Shown here: in pieces, positions 6,023 through 14,925 of the stretch
Numbering within the stretch: the stretch's first letter is position 1
Layout: every line of letters starts with the position of its first letter
IMG/VR virus record: IMGVR_UViG_3300033145_000122
Span: 1-21,082 of that record
DNA from: a virus
Length of the DNA stretch: 21,082 nt
Direction: 5' to 3' (one strand)
Made by a program: the position numbers and the translations under genes
The notes under the pieces: generated by a model
What the model was told of the DNA's origin: nothing
Seen by the model: the letters and a program-made list of their open reading frames with translations, nothing else
Database searches by the model: none

Positions 6023-7134
6023 TGCCAGAAGAAAAGGAAAAAATTAGTTGGCTAACAGATAGAAGTAAAGAACCTAGAGGTAAATTTTATCATACAAAGG
6101 CAGGGATAGGTTTCCTATCTGCCAAATTGCAGGACTTACAATCTCCATTCGAAGATGAACTCAAGGAAGGTTGGTATAGACCAGGGACACAATGGGAGGA
6201 AACAAGACTAGACTATAAGGGCGAACCCACCAGTTTTGAAGAGGCTCAGTGGATATTAAACTATATTGGAGAACAAGGAGCCCCTCCGACACCACAAGAA
6301 GCTGCAAGGTGGAGGTCAGGGCACGATAGGGAAGATTGGACTTATAGACCCGAAAGCACTATGGGAAAGCTGGGTTGGGAGTCGCCGGGAGAATACCAGC
6401 GATTTGCAGGGAATGTCCGTTACGGCCCACACGGGGGAGGATTAGTTCCCGAAGAGGGCGTAGTTTTAACAGACCAGTTTGGAAATCCTTTATATAGGAC
6501 TTTCGATTATCAGAGAGCTAAACCACATATCGAGAAGGGCAGATATATACCAATGGGAGAACAGGGTTTATCGGAATACCAGAGAAGTCAAATGGGAATG
6601 GAAGAAGCACCGCCAAGTGTCTTTAAAGGTGACTCTAGTCAATACTATCCAGAACCTGTGGATGTAAAACCCTTTGAGCCGCCATCATTTGTTGAGTTCC
6701 TGAGTGGAAGTTATGTTAATCCAGGGGAGATGTATAAAGCACGGTTGCAGGATTACTTTGCTGACCAAATGAGCAGGGCGGGGGATTTGGGAGAGAGAAA
6801 GGCTATCCTTAGTGAACAGCAAAAAGCCGTTGAGCAAATCCGTATCCTCCAACAGACAGGTGCTTCGCCTGAGCAATATCCTTTCTATGAAGCGTCAAGG
6901 CGGCTTACGGCTGGACAGAACACGCAAAATCTTTATAACCAGCATGTAGAATTTGCAAGGAAAAACTGGCAAGCCAGTATGATACCACCAGGGGCTCCCC
7001 AGGTGACAGGGACAGTCCAGCCACAAAACTATTATCCACAACCACAACAAAGTTATCAAAGCCAAGAGGAACAATGGTATCCGCCTTATACCAGTAGGAG
7101 CGTGCCGAGGACAAGGTGGTTATTAAATTATTGA
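6022..7134 (+). CDS. Pro/Gln/Tyr-rich hypothetical virion protein
   Basis: This 370-residue protein has no recognised domain. The N-terminal half is Trp/Glu/Gly-rich with many turns, as in WYRPGTQWEETRLDY and EDWTYRPEST. A helical stretch with QQKAVEQIRILQQTG lies near residues 265-285. The C-terminus (about 315-365) is low-complexity, rich in Pro, Gln, Tyr and Ser, and looks disordered. No signal peptide or membrane segment is seen. Its ATG overlaps the portal stop (TAATG), and the next gene starts 8 bases after its end, so it is co-translated with portal. Location suggests a minor virion or internal head protein (inference). Confidence 0.65.
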   Translation: MPEEKEKISWLTDRSKEPRGKFYHTKAGIGFLSAKLQDLQSPFEDELKEGWYRPGTQWEETRLDYKGEPTSFEEAQWILNYIGEQGAPPTPQEAARWRSGHDREDWTYRPESTMGKLGWESPGEYQRFAGNVRYGPHGGGLVPEEGVVLTDQFGNPLYRTFDYQRAKPHIEKGRYIPMGEQGLSEYQRSQMGMEEAPPSVFKGDSSQYYPEPVDVKPFEPPSFVEFLSGSYVNPGEMYKARLQDYFADQMSRAGDLGERKAILSEQQKAVEQIRILQQTGASPEQYPFYEASRRLTAGQNTQNLYNQHVEFARKNWQASMIPPGAPQVTGTVQPQNYYPQPQQSYQSQEEQWYPPYTSRSVPRTRWLLNY

Positions 7135-7141
7135 GGACAAG

Positions 7142-10100
7142 ATGCCAGAGAAAGATATAACAACAAAAATAGCTAAAGACCTCCGTAAAGATGGTGATGT
7201 AATCAATGACTATCTTAATAAAAAATTACAGCCGAATGTAAATCGTGAGGAAAGAACCGATGTCCCGTTCTGGCTGGATGCTCTGAGATTTTATGTAGAA
7301 AGTGGTTTCAGGGCTATTGATGTTGGAATGAGGGGGATACAGGAGGGCTGGGTAAAACCAACAGCTAAAGCTATGGAGGTTAGGACTCCTATAATGGAAA
7401 AGGTTGCTCCAGTAATAGAAACGGCTTCAATCCCAGCACATTTTGTGGGTTCTGGTATTGGTTATTTGGGCGAGGAGCTTGAGAAGCGTTCCAAGATGAC
7501 GCAGGAAGAGTGGGAAGCTTATAAGGAAACTGGTTTACCTGTTGCATCTGCGGAAGATTTAAAGAAGTTTTTGCCAGATGGAGAGTATTACGAGAGGTTA
7601 CAGGAGTCTGATACGGTAACTCAGATGGTTTTAGCCGCACCTTTCTGGTTTGGTTTAGCACAAGGTGGTGTTAGTGCCTTAAATGCTATAAGGGCTTTAA
7701 AGGAGGCAGCCGCAAAGGGGACTATTCCTCAAGGGATGGCAAGGGCTGGGGAGGTGATACTTGAGACTACTGGATTGCCGGTTGCAGAAAGGGGAATAGG
7801 TTTTGTTCTCACTCAGACTGTGAGTAGGGTATCTAATGCCGTAGTTAATAAGGTTATACTGGAAGCCACCAAGAAACAACTGCAAAATCTGGCAAAGGCT
7901 CAGGGGGTTGGAATTCCCTCAGCCACTATGAGTAATTTACTCAAGGCATATAAGACGGCCTTTGAACGCCATTTATATCAGGAAATCCAAGTTTGGTCGG
8001 AAAGGCGTGGAATACAATTAACCGCTAAACAAATTGAAAAGCTAACAAATCTTCTTGTCAAGAGGGCTTCTCCTAAGTGGGCTTCCCAGAGGATGATGGA
8101 CGGGCTTGGTGCAGGAAAAATTACCCCTCAAATGATAGAACCCGTGGCTGATATGACTGCCAAAGAAGCCGTATCTGGTTTATCAAAGATGCTTGATGAT
8201 ATTGCTGAAGTTAAACCTCCACCAGTAAAGCCTCCTCCCATTAAACCTCCACCAGTAAAGCCTCCTCCCATTAAACCTCCACCAGTAAAGCCTCCTGTTG
8301 CTGGGGAGATTACCCCCAAAGTCGAGGCGGGTATACCAGAGGCTCCACCCGCAGTCACACCCATTGAGCCACCTCGCCCTTCGGTTGTGGGGGAGTTCCC
8401 TTCAACGGAGTCAATTTTAAGATATGTTAAAACGCCAACAAAGAGGAAGGAAGTAGCCCGTCTACCAGTGATAAGGCAGGTTGTTAAGCTCCTAGACCCC
8501 AAACTATTAGCTGATAATCCTATCGAGCAAGCCAAGATACTTCAAGGAAAGTTAAGGGATATGTCAGACTCTTTCCAAGATATAGCTTTAGCTGGGGTAA
8601 ATAATATCAAAGCCAAAGGCGGAAAGCCAAAAACATCTAAGGGAATTGTAATTGATAAAAGCGTAAAGCCAAAAGAAACTGCACCTAAACTTCCAGATGG
8701 TAGTCCTGATATGCACATCCACACCATAACCGAAAACTCTCCACACTACGATATGCCCGATGAATATATGGATTACTTTATCGAACTTAGGCAGGTATCA
8801 CGTGAAATCACTTCTATGCTGGAAAAGGAACTTGCAAAATATGACATAAAGCTACATAAGATGTCTGGTGAAAGTGACTGGGTTTACTTGAGGCGTGTTG
8901 TTGATAAGGTTGGTGATATTGAGGCTTATGGTAGGGGCAGGTGGAAGGGAACTCAAAAGCCTAGATACTATGAGACAACCGGAGCCGGTGCCGAGGCAAA
9001 GAAGCCTGTTACATACCTAGACCCTGAATTGGAATTGAAGTATCAGTCGCAGGCAGCTTATAACTGGATTATAGACTTGCGCGTTAAGGAGATGTTGACC
9101 GAACTAACAACTACCGCAAAGGCGAGAATTCCCGCAAAGTATATCAATGACCTGATAGATAAAACCCACCAGAAAGTTGCTGTTGATAAACTTATGGGTA
9201 GTTATCGCTACCCATCTTTAATAACAAGAGCTGGCAGGGGTGAGGTAATATCCCCTCAAACTATGGCTCAAATCAGAAGAGCCTTCCCTGAGATGGCAGA
9301 TAAATTGGGTGCATTGATAACCAGAGGTGCAAAGGCCGGAGAGTTTACAACACTCAAGAAATCCTTTTGGGAAACCGCAGATGATGTAAGATATCAATAT
9401 GAACTGAGCAGGAAAGCATACCAAGCCGCAAAGGTTGGAGCTGGACCCAGAATAGATGAGGGTTGGGGTATGTATTTACCTGGCAAGATATTTACTACTC
9501 AGGAGTTAGCAGGTAAAGAGGTTCTGGGTAGGGACATCCTGCACCAAACAGAGAAGTATTTCGGTTACAATCGTCCTGGGCTTGCTAAAAAAGCTACAGG
9601 AGCACTCGGTGATGTTGGGGCAGTATTAAGACAGACAAAGGCATCACTTGACCTTTCAGTGCAGGGTATCCAGACATTAGGTGCTCTGGGGCTTGACACA
9701 ATGAACCTTATCAAGTTTATGCCAAGATTACGTAAAGGGGTTCCTGCTCAACCATCAGCTTACTGGATTAAGGGTGCGTTTAGAGGCTGGCAGAGGTTGT
9801 TTGACCATAAGCGTGCAAAGGCTTGGATAGACTTACCTGAAATAAAGCAGGTACAGCTAGAGATGGTTCAGCACAGTGCACCACTGAGCCAGTCTGAGTT
9901 TGCCGAAGCGACAAACATACTAAGTAAGATACCATTGCTGGGTAATCTCTATAAATGGACTGGTGCTGCCTTCACCTGGGGTAGAAATGCCACTCAGACC
10001 TATCTTTATATAGGTGAAAGGCAAAGGGCTTTACACGGATTAAAAGACCCTGCTGAAATAGAAAAGAGATTGGATGAACTCGCTGAGTGGTCAAACCCTG

Positions 10101-11563
10101 CTACTGGCGGGCTTTCAACAAGAGCAATGGGTGTGGGGGATACGCAGCAAGCGGTGGAAAATATACTGTTCTTTTCCACAAGACTTAATCGGTCTGTATT
10201 TGGGAACATAGCCCATTTGACTGAAGGCAATTACACTGGACATATGGCAAGGGATTCTATCGGTGGACTAATGATAGCTGTGGTTGCTTTCACAACAGGC
10301 ATTTCCCTAGCTTTAGGACAAAAACCGAGGCTTAACCCTTTACCTGAGAGTGCTGGCGGAGATGGTGCCAAGTTCCTTACTGTTAAGGTTGGTGAAGGAT
10401 ACATAGGTGTAGGCAGCACTTATTACGCTCTGGCTAGATTGCTGGTAAACATACACGCCATTATGGGAGATAACCCGAAGGACTTAATCAAACTTGATAT
10501 GGGTAATCCGATAGTGAGGTTCATTCGTTCAAAGTTTGGACCCCCAATGTCTTTAATGGCAGACTTTGTAACTGGACACGATTATCTAGGTGAACTAACG
10601 AGGGACAATCTAGCCTCTGTAGCTAAGACTTTGGGAGATTGGGGTATTCCTATCTGGGCTGGAACACTGATAGAAAAAGACGGTGCACATATACCAACAT
10701 GGGACGAGTGGATGAGGGCATTAGCTGAGGGCTTTGGTGGCCGAACAATCCCTGAGACAGACTGGGATAAAGTTAGAATTCTAAGGCAGATATATGCTGA
10801 GTCAGATTACAATAAGAAGTTCGAGGACTTAAACCGAGCCCAATTAGATGAGTTGATGCGTAATCATCTCGACCTAGCAGAATTGGAAGAAAAGCAAAAA
10901 GCTCACTGGGTTGAAGCAGGTGACGCTTTCAATCGAACAAGTAGAGAATTAAGTGAAGCGGCTACGAGAAGAAGGGATGCTGGATTAGATAGGGCTGCGG
11001 AGAAACTTCTGACCGGTGAAATGAATAAATATGACTATGACAGGGAGAGAGGTTACATAAGACCCTATTATAGCGGGGCAAAGGCAATCCTGTGGGAGAT
11101 GAGAGAAGGGCTTGACCCAGAAGGCGTTAAAGAGTTTGAAAGACGCTATGCGGAAAGTGCCAAGCCCGAAGACAAGGCAATGGACGCTTACAAAGAGTTC
11201 AGGGCTGAGTTGATTGAGAAAACTGAATTACCAAAAGACTGGGATGTAATAGAAGCAGAGCTTGAAACATTTTTAGAAGGATATGATTCGAGTATTAGAA
11301 ACTATATCCTAGAGCATAAAGACGACTGGATTAAGGACTTGCCCCCGGCCGCCCGTGAAGTGGAAGAAATGAGGGCAGATGGTATAGAGGACGAAACCTG
11401 GTGGGATAACTATCGGGAGTCCAGCGTATTGGGCGGCGACAGAGCCACCTTTGATTTTGACAAAGAACTCGATGAGCTTTTTAAAGGACAGGGTGCAGAG
11501 CCGTTTCCTCCAGCACCTCCACAGCAAGGTGGAACACTGGAGGAGTTAGAGATAAAGTGGTGA
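7142..11563 (+). CDS. Very large (1473 aa) probable internal virion/ejection protein
   Basis: By far the longest gene here, lying between portal and scaffold where podovirus-like phages often encode large internal proteins delivered with the DNA. The N-terminal 350 residues are helical. Residues about 357-385 are a repeated KPPP linker. The middle part has no motif I recognise. Around residues 985-1020 the pattern NPATGG...ALFFS-like (here VENILFFSTRLNRSVFGN) resembles a conserved block I recall in large phage virion/'polyvalent' proteins. A hydrophobic stretch near 1040-1059 (LMIAVVAFTTGISLALG) could insert into a membrane. The C-terminal 350 residues are charged and coiled-coil-like, ending with an acidic, Pro-rich tail. 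No lysozyme or protease motif was found. SD GAGGA at 7133-7137. A role in DNA ejection is inference. Confidence 0.65.
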   Translation: MPEKDITTKIAKDLRKDGDVINDYLNKKLQPNVNREERTDVPFWLDALRFYVESGFRAIDVGMRGIQEGWVKPTAKAMEVRTPIMEKVAPVIETASIPAHFVGSGIGYLGEELEKRSKMTQEEWEAYKETGLPVASAEDLKKFLPDGEYYERLQESDTVTQMVLAAPFWFGLAQGGVSALNAIRALKEAAAKGTIPQGMARAGEVILETTGLPVAERGIGFVLTQTVSRVSNAVVNKVILEATKKQLQNLAKAQGVGIPSATMSNLLKAYKTAFERHLYQEIQVWSERRGIQLTAKQIEKLTNLLVKRASPKWASQRMMDGLGAGKITPQMIEPVADMTAKEAVSGLSKMLDDIAEVKPPPVKPPPIKPPPVKPPPIKPPPVKPPVAGEITPKVEAGIPEAPPAVTPIEPPRPSVVGEFPSTESILRYVKTPTKRKEVARLPVIRQVVKLLDPKLLADNPIEQAKILQGKLRDMSDSFQDIALAGVNNIKAKGGKPKTSKGIVIDKSVKPKETAPKLPDGSPDMHIHTITENSPHYDMPDEYMDYFIELRQVSREITSMLEKELAKYDIKLHKMSGESDWVYLRRVVDKVGDIEAYGRGRWKGTQKPRYYETTGAGAEAKKPVTYLDPELELKYQSQAAYNWIIDLRVKEMLTELTTTAKARIPAKYINDLIDKTHQKVAVDKLMGSYRYPSLITRAGRGEVISPQTMAQIRRAFPEMADKLGALITRGAKAGEFTTLKKSFWETADDVRYQYELSRKAYQAAKVGAGPRIDEGWGMYLPGKIFTTQELAGKEVLGRDILHQTEKYFGYNRPGLAKKATGALGDVGAVLRQTKASLDLSVQGIQTLGALGLDTMNLIKFMPRLRKGVPAQPSAYWIKGAFRGWQRLFDHKRAKAWIDLPEIKQVQLEMVQHSAPLSQSEFAEATNILSKIPLLGNLYKWTGAAFTWGRNATQTYLYIGERQRALHGLKDPAEIEKRLDELAEWSNPATGGLSTRAMGVGDTQQAVENILFFSTRLNRSVFGNIAHLTEGNYTGHMARDSIGGLMIAVVAFTTGISLALGQKPRLNPLPESAGGDGAKFLTVKVGEGYIGVGSTYYALARLLVNIHAIMGDNPKDLIKLDMGNPIVRFIRSKFGPPMSLMADFVTGHDYLGELTRDNLASVAKTLGDWGIPIWAGTLIEKDGAHIPTWDEWMRALAEGFGGRTIPETDWDKVRILRQIYAESDYNKKFEDLNRAQLDELMRNHLDLAELEEKQKAHWVEAGDAFNRTSRELSEAATRRRDAGLDRAAEKLLTGEMNKYDYDRERGYIRPYYSGAKAILWEMREGLDPEGVKEFERRYAESAKPEDKAMDAYKEFRAELIEKTELPKDWDVIEAELETFLEGYDSSIRNYILEHKDDWIKDLPPAAREVEEMRADGIEDETWWDNYRESSVLGGDRATFDFDKELDELFKGQGAEPFPPAPPQQGGTLEELEIKW
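8211..8296 (+). repeat. 30-bp tandem repeat encoding a (VKPPPIKPPP) linker
   Basis: A 30-base unit (TTAAACCTCCACCAGTAAAG followed by CCTCCTCCCA) is repeated without change at 8211-8240 and 8241-8270, and for its first 26 bases at 8271-8296. It encodes alternating VKPPP and IKPPP blocks, a rigid proline linker between the N-terminal and central parts of the 1473-residue protein. Perfect identity indicates recent duplication and likely copy-number variation. Confidence 0.9.
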
Positions 11564-11618
11564 ATTAGAAATTTACTGTTTGTTTTAAAATATTTTTAAT
11601 AGGAGGACAACTAACATT

Positions 11619-12419
11619 ATGGCTAAGGAATCACAGGAGCGGGAGGTCGGTGCTGAGGAGCAGGCCGAGGTTCAGACTTCAGAAAAGGAGACTGATACTC
11701 AAACTGTTTCAAAGGTGAAGGACACTGTTTCAAAAGAGAACCAAGGCAAAGAAGAGGGTAGTGAGTCCCAGGAATCGAAAGATACCAAAACTTACACTGA
11801 TGAGGAAGTTCAGAAAAAGGTTAAGGCGGAGGCAGCTACATTAGCTCAGTCCATGAAGGATAGAGAGTTAAAGCCACTCTATGCGCAGTTGGATACGGCT
11901 ACGAAGAGAATTGGCGACCTTGAAACCAAAGCAGAAAAGGAAGCTGATTTAGTGCAGTTAGCCCAGAATGAAGCCAGCGAACTTAAAGGGTGGAAGGAGC
12001 AGGGAATTGATGAGGGGACTATTAAGGACTTCCAGAAGGAAAAGCGTGTTTTAATTGAGGCTACTTCCAAGTCAAAAGAGGGTTGGAAAACCCTTGAGAA
12101 GGAAAAGGAGAAGATTGGAGAGGACTCACACAGAAACACGGCACTCAGGTTAGCTATTCAATATGGTTTGGAGAACGGTGAAGAGATTATTAAAACGCTT
12201 GGTAGTTTCATTGAAAAGATTAAGGCTGGGGAAAGCCCTGCCGAGATGGAGTTATTGGCACTCAAAGCCTCACTTCAGCCAAAAGAAAAGCAAGAACCTA
12301 AAAAACCCCCCGCAAAGAAGATAGACTCCAGTTTACCTAGTGCGGGAGGGGGTGTTGATATGAAGAATATGACACCTGACCAGAAAGTAGAAACTGGACT
12401 AAAAAAGCTAAGAAAATAA
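11619..12419 (+). CDS. Scaffolding protein
   Basis: This 266-residue, highly charged, Glu/Lys/Gln-rich protein is predicted to be almost entirely helical and coiled-coil. It has a disordered acidic N-terminus (residues 1-60) and a basic C-terminal region. The Gly-rich break SAGGGVD is followed by a short helix, DQKVETGLKKLRK, as in scaffolds whose C-terminus binds the capsid protein. It lies directly before the major capsid gene, the classic position. Scaffolds guide prohead assembly and leave before or during packaging. SD AGGAGG at 11601-11606 is 12 bases from the ATG. The 55-base gap before it is very AT-rich. Confidence 0.85.
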   Translation: MAKESQEREVGAEEQAEVQTSEKETDTQTVSKVKDTVSKENQGKEEGSESQESKDTKTYTDEEVQKKVKAEAATLAQSMKDRELKPLYAQLDTATKRIGDLETKAEKEADLVQLAQNEASELKGWKEQGIDEGTIKDFQKEKRVLIEATSKSKEGWKTLEKEKEKIGEDSHRNTALRLAIQYGLENGEEIIKTLGSFIEKIKAGESPAEMELLALKASLQPKEKQEPKKPPAKKIDSSLPSAGGGVDMKNMTPDQKVETGLKKLRK

Positions 12420-12430
12420 GGAGGGAATAA

Positions 12431-13441
12431 ATGCTAACCCTAACACAATACGATTACCTTGACCGGGATGCGATACTTAGCGGTGTTGTTGATTGGATGG
12501 TAAAGGAGAGCCCATTACTGGCTGCCTTGCCAATGAAAGCCATCAAGGGCAACTCTTATAAGTATAATGTCGCAACCGCCCTACCCACATCCTCGTGGCT
12601 AACTATTGGCGACCAGATTGTTGAGAGTACTGGCACAGTTGAACAGAGAAGCACTGACATCTACACTCTGATTCAAAATGCCTACACCGACAAGTCTGCG
12701 ATTGAACTCAACGCCACCCAGAACCCTGAAACAATAGACATCCAGTTAGCGGCACAGTCTATGGCACACGAGTTTGAGAAGACCCTGATTATAGGGCAGA
12801 CATCGGTCGACAACACAACTAAGCAGTTTAAAGGCTTACTCAGGATAATTGCCGAGTTTGAGACATCTTCAACCACTGACCTTGATGGCAGCATCTACAC
12901 TTCACCTGGAACAGGAAACAATACTCAGGTTCTAACTCAGCACGCCACATCAGCAGGGCTTGATATGAAAGCTATGGATGCGTTGGTTGACCAAGTTAAA
13001 CCTGGGAAGCCTGACGTTCTCTTAATGTCTCGCTACGCAAGGCGGAAGTTGAACGTAATCCAAAGAGCTAGTGGCTCCGGGGTAGAAAGTGATGACATGA
13101 ACCTGTTTGGTATGAGGATGGAGCGTTACGATGGTATACCCATCTATGTATCAGATTGGATTTTGAACAACTACCCTAACAACTCCTCTAGTGTTCTGGA
13201 CATTACCGCTTACGACTTTGATACTACCAGGGCAACCGATTACGACAACACGGTAATTATCGCTATGCAGATTGGCGAGAAGAAAGTTCAAGGTCTGCAC
13301 GCTGGCGAAATGAAGCACGAGCGGGAAGAGTTCGTTGAGGACTACAACGCAATATGCAACCGGTTCGTCTGGTATACTGGTCTAATGTGTGCCAGTAAAT
13401 ACTCAATGGCAATCCTAACTGGTATAGAACCCAGCACTTAA
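12431..13441 (+). CDS. Major capsid protein
   Basis: This 336-residue protein is called as the shell subunit, probably of HK97 fold. It begins with a helical arm (YDYLDRDAILSGVVDWMVKESPLL). The middle contains QLAAQSMAHEFEKTLIIG, a helix followed by the GLL loop typical of capsid proteins (FKGLLRIIAEF), then DALVDQVKPGKPDVLLMS for the spine/A-domain region. A C-terminal beta segment follows (RYDGIPIYVSDWI, 'GIPI' before a domain end). The scaffold lies upstream and a decoration-like protein downstream, which fits. SD AAGGAGGG ends 6 bases before the ATG, the strongest in the window and suitable for the most abundant protein. Confidence 0.9.
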   Translation: MLTLTQYDYLDRDAILSGVVDWMVKESPLLAALPMKAIKGNSYKYNVATALPTSSWLTIGDQIVESTGTVEQRSTDIYTLIQNAYTDKSAIELNATQNPETIDIQLAAQSMAHEFEKTLIIGQTSVDNTTKQFKGLLRIIAEFETSSTTDLDGSIYTSPGTGNNTQVLTQHATSAGLDMKAMDALVDQVKPGKPDVLLMSRYARRKLNVIQRASGSGVESDDMNLFGMRMERYDGIPIYVSDWILNNYPNNSSSVLDITAYDFDTTRATDYDNTVIIAMQIGEKKVQGLHAGEMKHEREEFVEDYNAICNRFVWYTGLMCASKYSMAILTGIEPST

Positions 13442-13448
13442 AGTTAAA

Positions 13449-13482
13449 AGACCTGATGGGGGTAGGTCTCTAATAGACCCCC
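13449..13482 (+). other. Mutually exclusive hairpins after the major capsid gene
   Basis: AGACCT (13449-13454) can pair with AGGTCT (13464-13469). Alternatively GGTCT (13465-13469) pairs with AGACC (13475-13479), or GGGGGT (13458-13463) with ACCCCC (13477-13482). The structures exclude one another. There is no T-run. The element lies in the 70-base gap before the next start and may tune read-through or mRNA stability after the capsid gene (inference). Confidence 0.4.
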
Positions 13483-13511
13483 TATATCGAGTAATGGAGG
13501 TGAAAGGTAAA

Positions 13512-14333
13512 ATGTCAGACTTCAGACACAAGTTAATCAATACCAAACTAGGCGTGATAGTCTTACCACGCATAGACGAAGAAACCGAGATGAAGGTTAA
13601 TGTCTCTGATATAGATGTTAGGGCTGAAAGCTCTACCCAGTTGTTCCCGATTGGGACGGCTCTTATCAGGGATGACGGAGTGCTTCGTTATACTAAAAAT
13701 GGCGGAGTAGCCGTAACCATCGGTAAGTTACTCCAGCAAGCTGCTGCGGAAGGTTCAGACCACGACAACGATTTAGCAGTAGCAGCTACGGCGGCAGTGG
13801 GGGCCACTTCTATAACAATCACCAACGGTGATTCTACAGCTATCACGGAGGATATGTATAAGGATGGCTACATCTTTATCAACAACGCTGCTGGTGAAGG
13901 GGCACGCTACAAGATAAAGACACATCCTGCCGCAGATACTAGCGCCAGTTGTGTTCTTACACTAGTGGATGCCATTGAGGTAGAGTGCACGACTAGCTCG
14001 AAGGCTGGTCTCCGGAAGAACCTTTACGATGCTGTGGTTGTTAACCCGACCACTCCGACAGGTGTGCCAGTGGGTGTAGTAATCATCTCTAGCTTTACTG
14101 CCAATTACTATGGTTGGATAAAAACCAAAGGCATAGTAGCTGGGCTAACCAATGGGACATTGGTGTTAGGCGAACACGCTGCTGGAACACAGGGTAGTGA
14201 CCAGGTAGCAGGGTCATTTATGCCACTGGACAACGATGGCGCTACAAACTATGTATCCGTTTGCACGGTAATGTGCGTTGCTGCCGATACGGAATACAGC
14301 TTGCTTAAGATTGACCTCGACCCAAGCTGGTGA
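13512..14333 (+). CDS. Probable head decoration/stabilisation protein
   Basis: This 273-residue, beta-rich, Ala/Thr/Val-rich protein follows the major capsid gene, where phages commonly encode capsid decoration proteins. It contains GYIFINNAAGEGARYKIKTHP followed by a CVLTLVDAIEVECT strand, and repeated small-residue loops. It has no signal peptide or membrane segment. I place the start at ATG 13512 rather than ATG 13494, because GGAGGTG (13497-13503) is an excellent SD for 13512 and overlaps the earlier ATG. No family could be named with certainty; the role is inferred from position and composition. Confidence 0.65.
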   Translation: MSDFRHKLINTKLGVIVLPRIDEETEMKVNVSDIDVRAESSTQLFPIGTALIRDDGVLRYTKNGGVAVTIGKLLQQAAAEGSDHDNDLAVAATAAVGATSITITNGDSTAITEDMYKDGYIFINNAAGEGARYKIKTHPAADTSASCVLTLVDAIEVECTTSSKAGLRKNLYDAVVVNPTTPTGVPVGVVIISSFTANYYGWIKTKGIVAGLTNGTLVLGEHAAGTQGSDQVAGSFMPLDNDGATNYVSVCTVMCVAADTEYSLLKIDLDPSW

Positions 14334-14346
14334 CGTAACCACGAAT

Positions 14347-14375
14347 GGAGGGAGGGGATGTTATCCCCTCCCTCC
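14347..14375 (+). terminator. Perfect 13-bp GC-rich hairpin, attenuator or stability element
   Basis: GGAGGGAGGGGAT (14347-14359) and ATCCCCTCCCTCC (14363-14375) pair completely with a 3-base loop (GTT). The hairpin begins 13 bases after the decoration gene. No T-run follows, so it is not a classical terminator; partial termination or protection of the upstream mRNA are possible. It would also hide the AGGGAGG sequence from ribosomes. Confidence 0.55.
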
Positions 14376-14392
14376 GAAGCGAAAGGTGTGCT

Positions 14393-14917
14393 ATGGACGA
14401 AGAGGTAATTAACTTGATTGGGAAAACACTCAAGGATAATGTTGCTGGTAATAACCCAAACTTAACATCTCGTAAAGTAAGGCATATCATTCTTCATAAT
14501 CCCTTGAGGCGATACTTTATAGAGATGGTAAAAGCTCCATTATTAAAGGCAATAATATCCCTCGCTGAGAAGTATCCAGAACCCACCAAGGAAAGCACCG
14601 ATAGGGTGATTGCCCACACCTTACTTGATTGCTTTGATGAGTTTCATAAGCACAACCTGACAAGGGAAGACCTGTTCCACGCCATAGGCAAAGTGGTGAT
14701 AGACGAAGTGGAACACGACTCCGTCTACTGTGATTTATTCCAAATCTTCCTTGAGCATATCATTGAGGCTATTCTTGACGGCAAGTGGAAGCCGAGGGAA
14801 CTCAACAAACCAGCCGATAGGTATTGGGGTGAGGAGAAGCCGTATGGCGGAGAACACACTATCATCTATAAGTTGACAAAGCACAGGGAAGAAGTAAACG
14901 ACATATTGAACAAATAG
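14393..14917 (+). CDS. Hypothetical helical protein (174 aa) in the head-completion position
   Basis: This is a soluble, mostly helical protein with no recognised family. It starts MDEEVINLIGKTLKDN and includes VAHTLLDCFDEFHKH-type helices (residues about 78-95), a conserved-looking acidic/His patch DEVEHDSVYCD, and a Trp/Pro-rich region WKPRELNKPADRYWGEE. The start at 14393 follows GAAAGG (14381-14386). The longer reading from ATG 14345 would pass through the 13-bp hairpin and give an odd leader, so I reject it. Its place after capsid and decoration suggests a head-completion or assembly role, but nothing in the sequence proves it. Confidence 0.65.
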   Translation: MDEEVINLIGKTLKDNVAGNNPNLTSRKVRHIILHNPLRRYFIEMVKAPLLKAIISLAEKYPEPTKESTDRVIAHTLLDCFDEFHKHNLTREDLFHAIGKVVIDEVEHDSVYCDLFQIFLEHIIEAILDGKWKPRELNKPADRYWGEEKPYGGEHTIIYKLTKHREEVNDILNK

Positions 14918-14925
14918 GAGGGTCT

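Noticed and set aside
8211-8296. CRISPR-like array
   Set aside because: The repeats are directly tandem with no spacers and encode an in-frame proline linker.
8128-8535. Minus-strand open frame of 135 codons rich in Gly
   Set aside because: It is the antisense of the proline-repeat region of the large + strand gene; the GGGF/GGGL pattern is a mirror of KPPP codons, and it has no SD of its own.
11572-11600. Possible promoter TTTACT-17-TTTAAT before the scaffold gene
   Set aside because: Transcription would start after the AGGAGG at 11601-11606, removing the ribosome site; the match probably reflects AT-rich sequence.
14345-14392. Longer N-terminus for the gene at 14393
   Set aside because: The ATG at 14345 is part of a 13-bp hairpin and has no usable SD; GAAAGG before 14393 is better placed.
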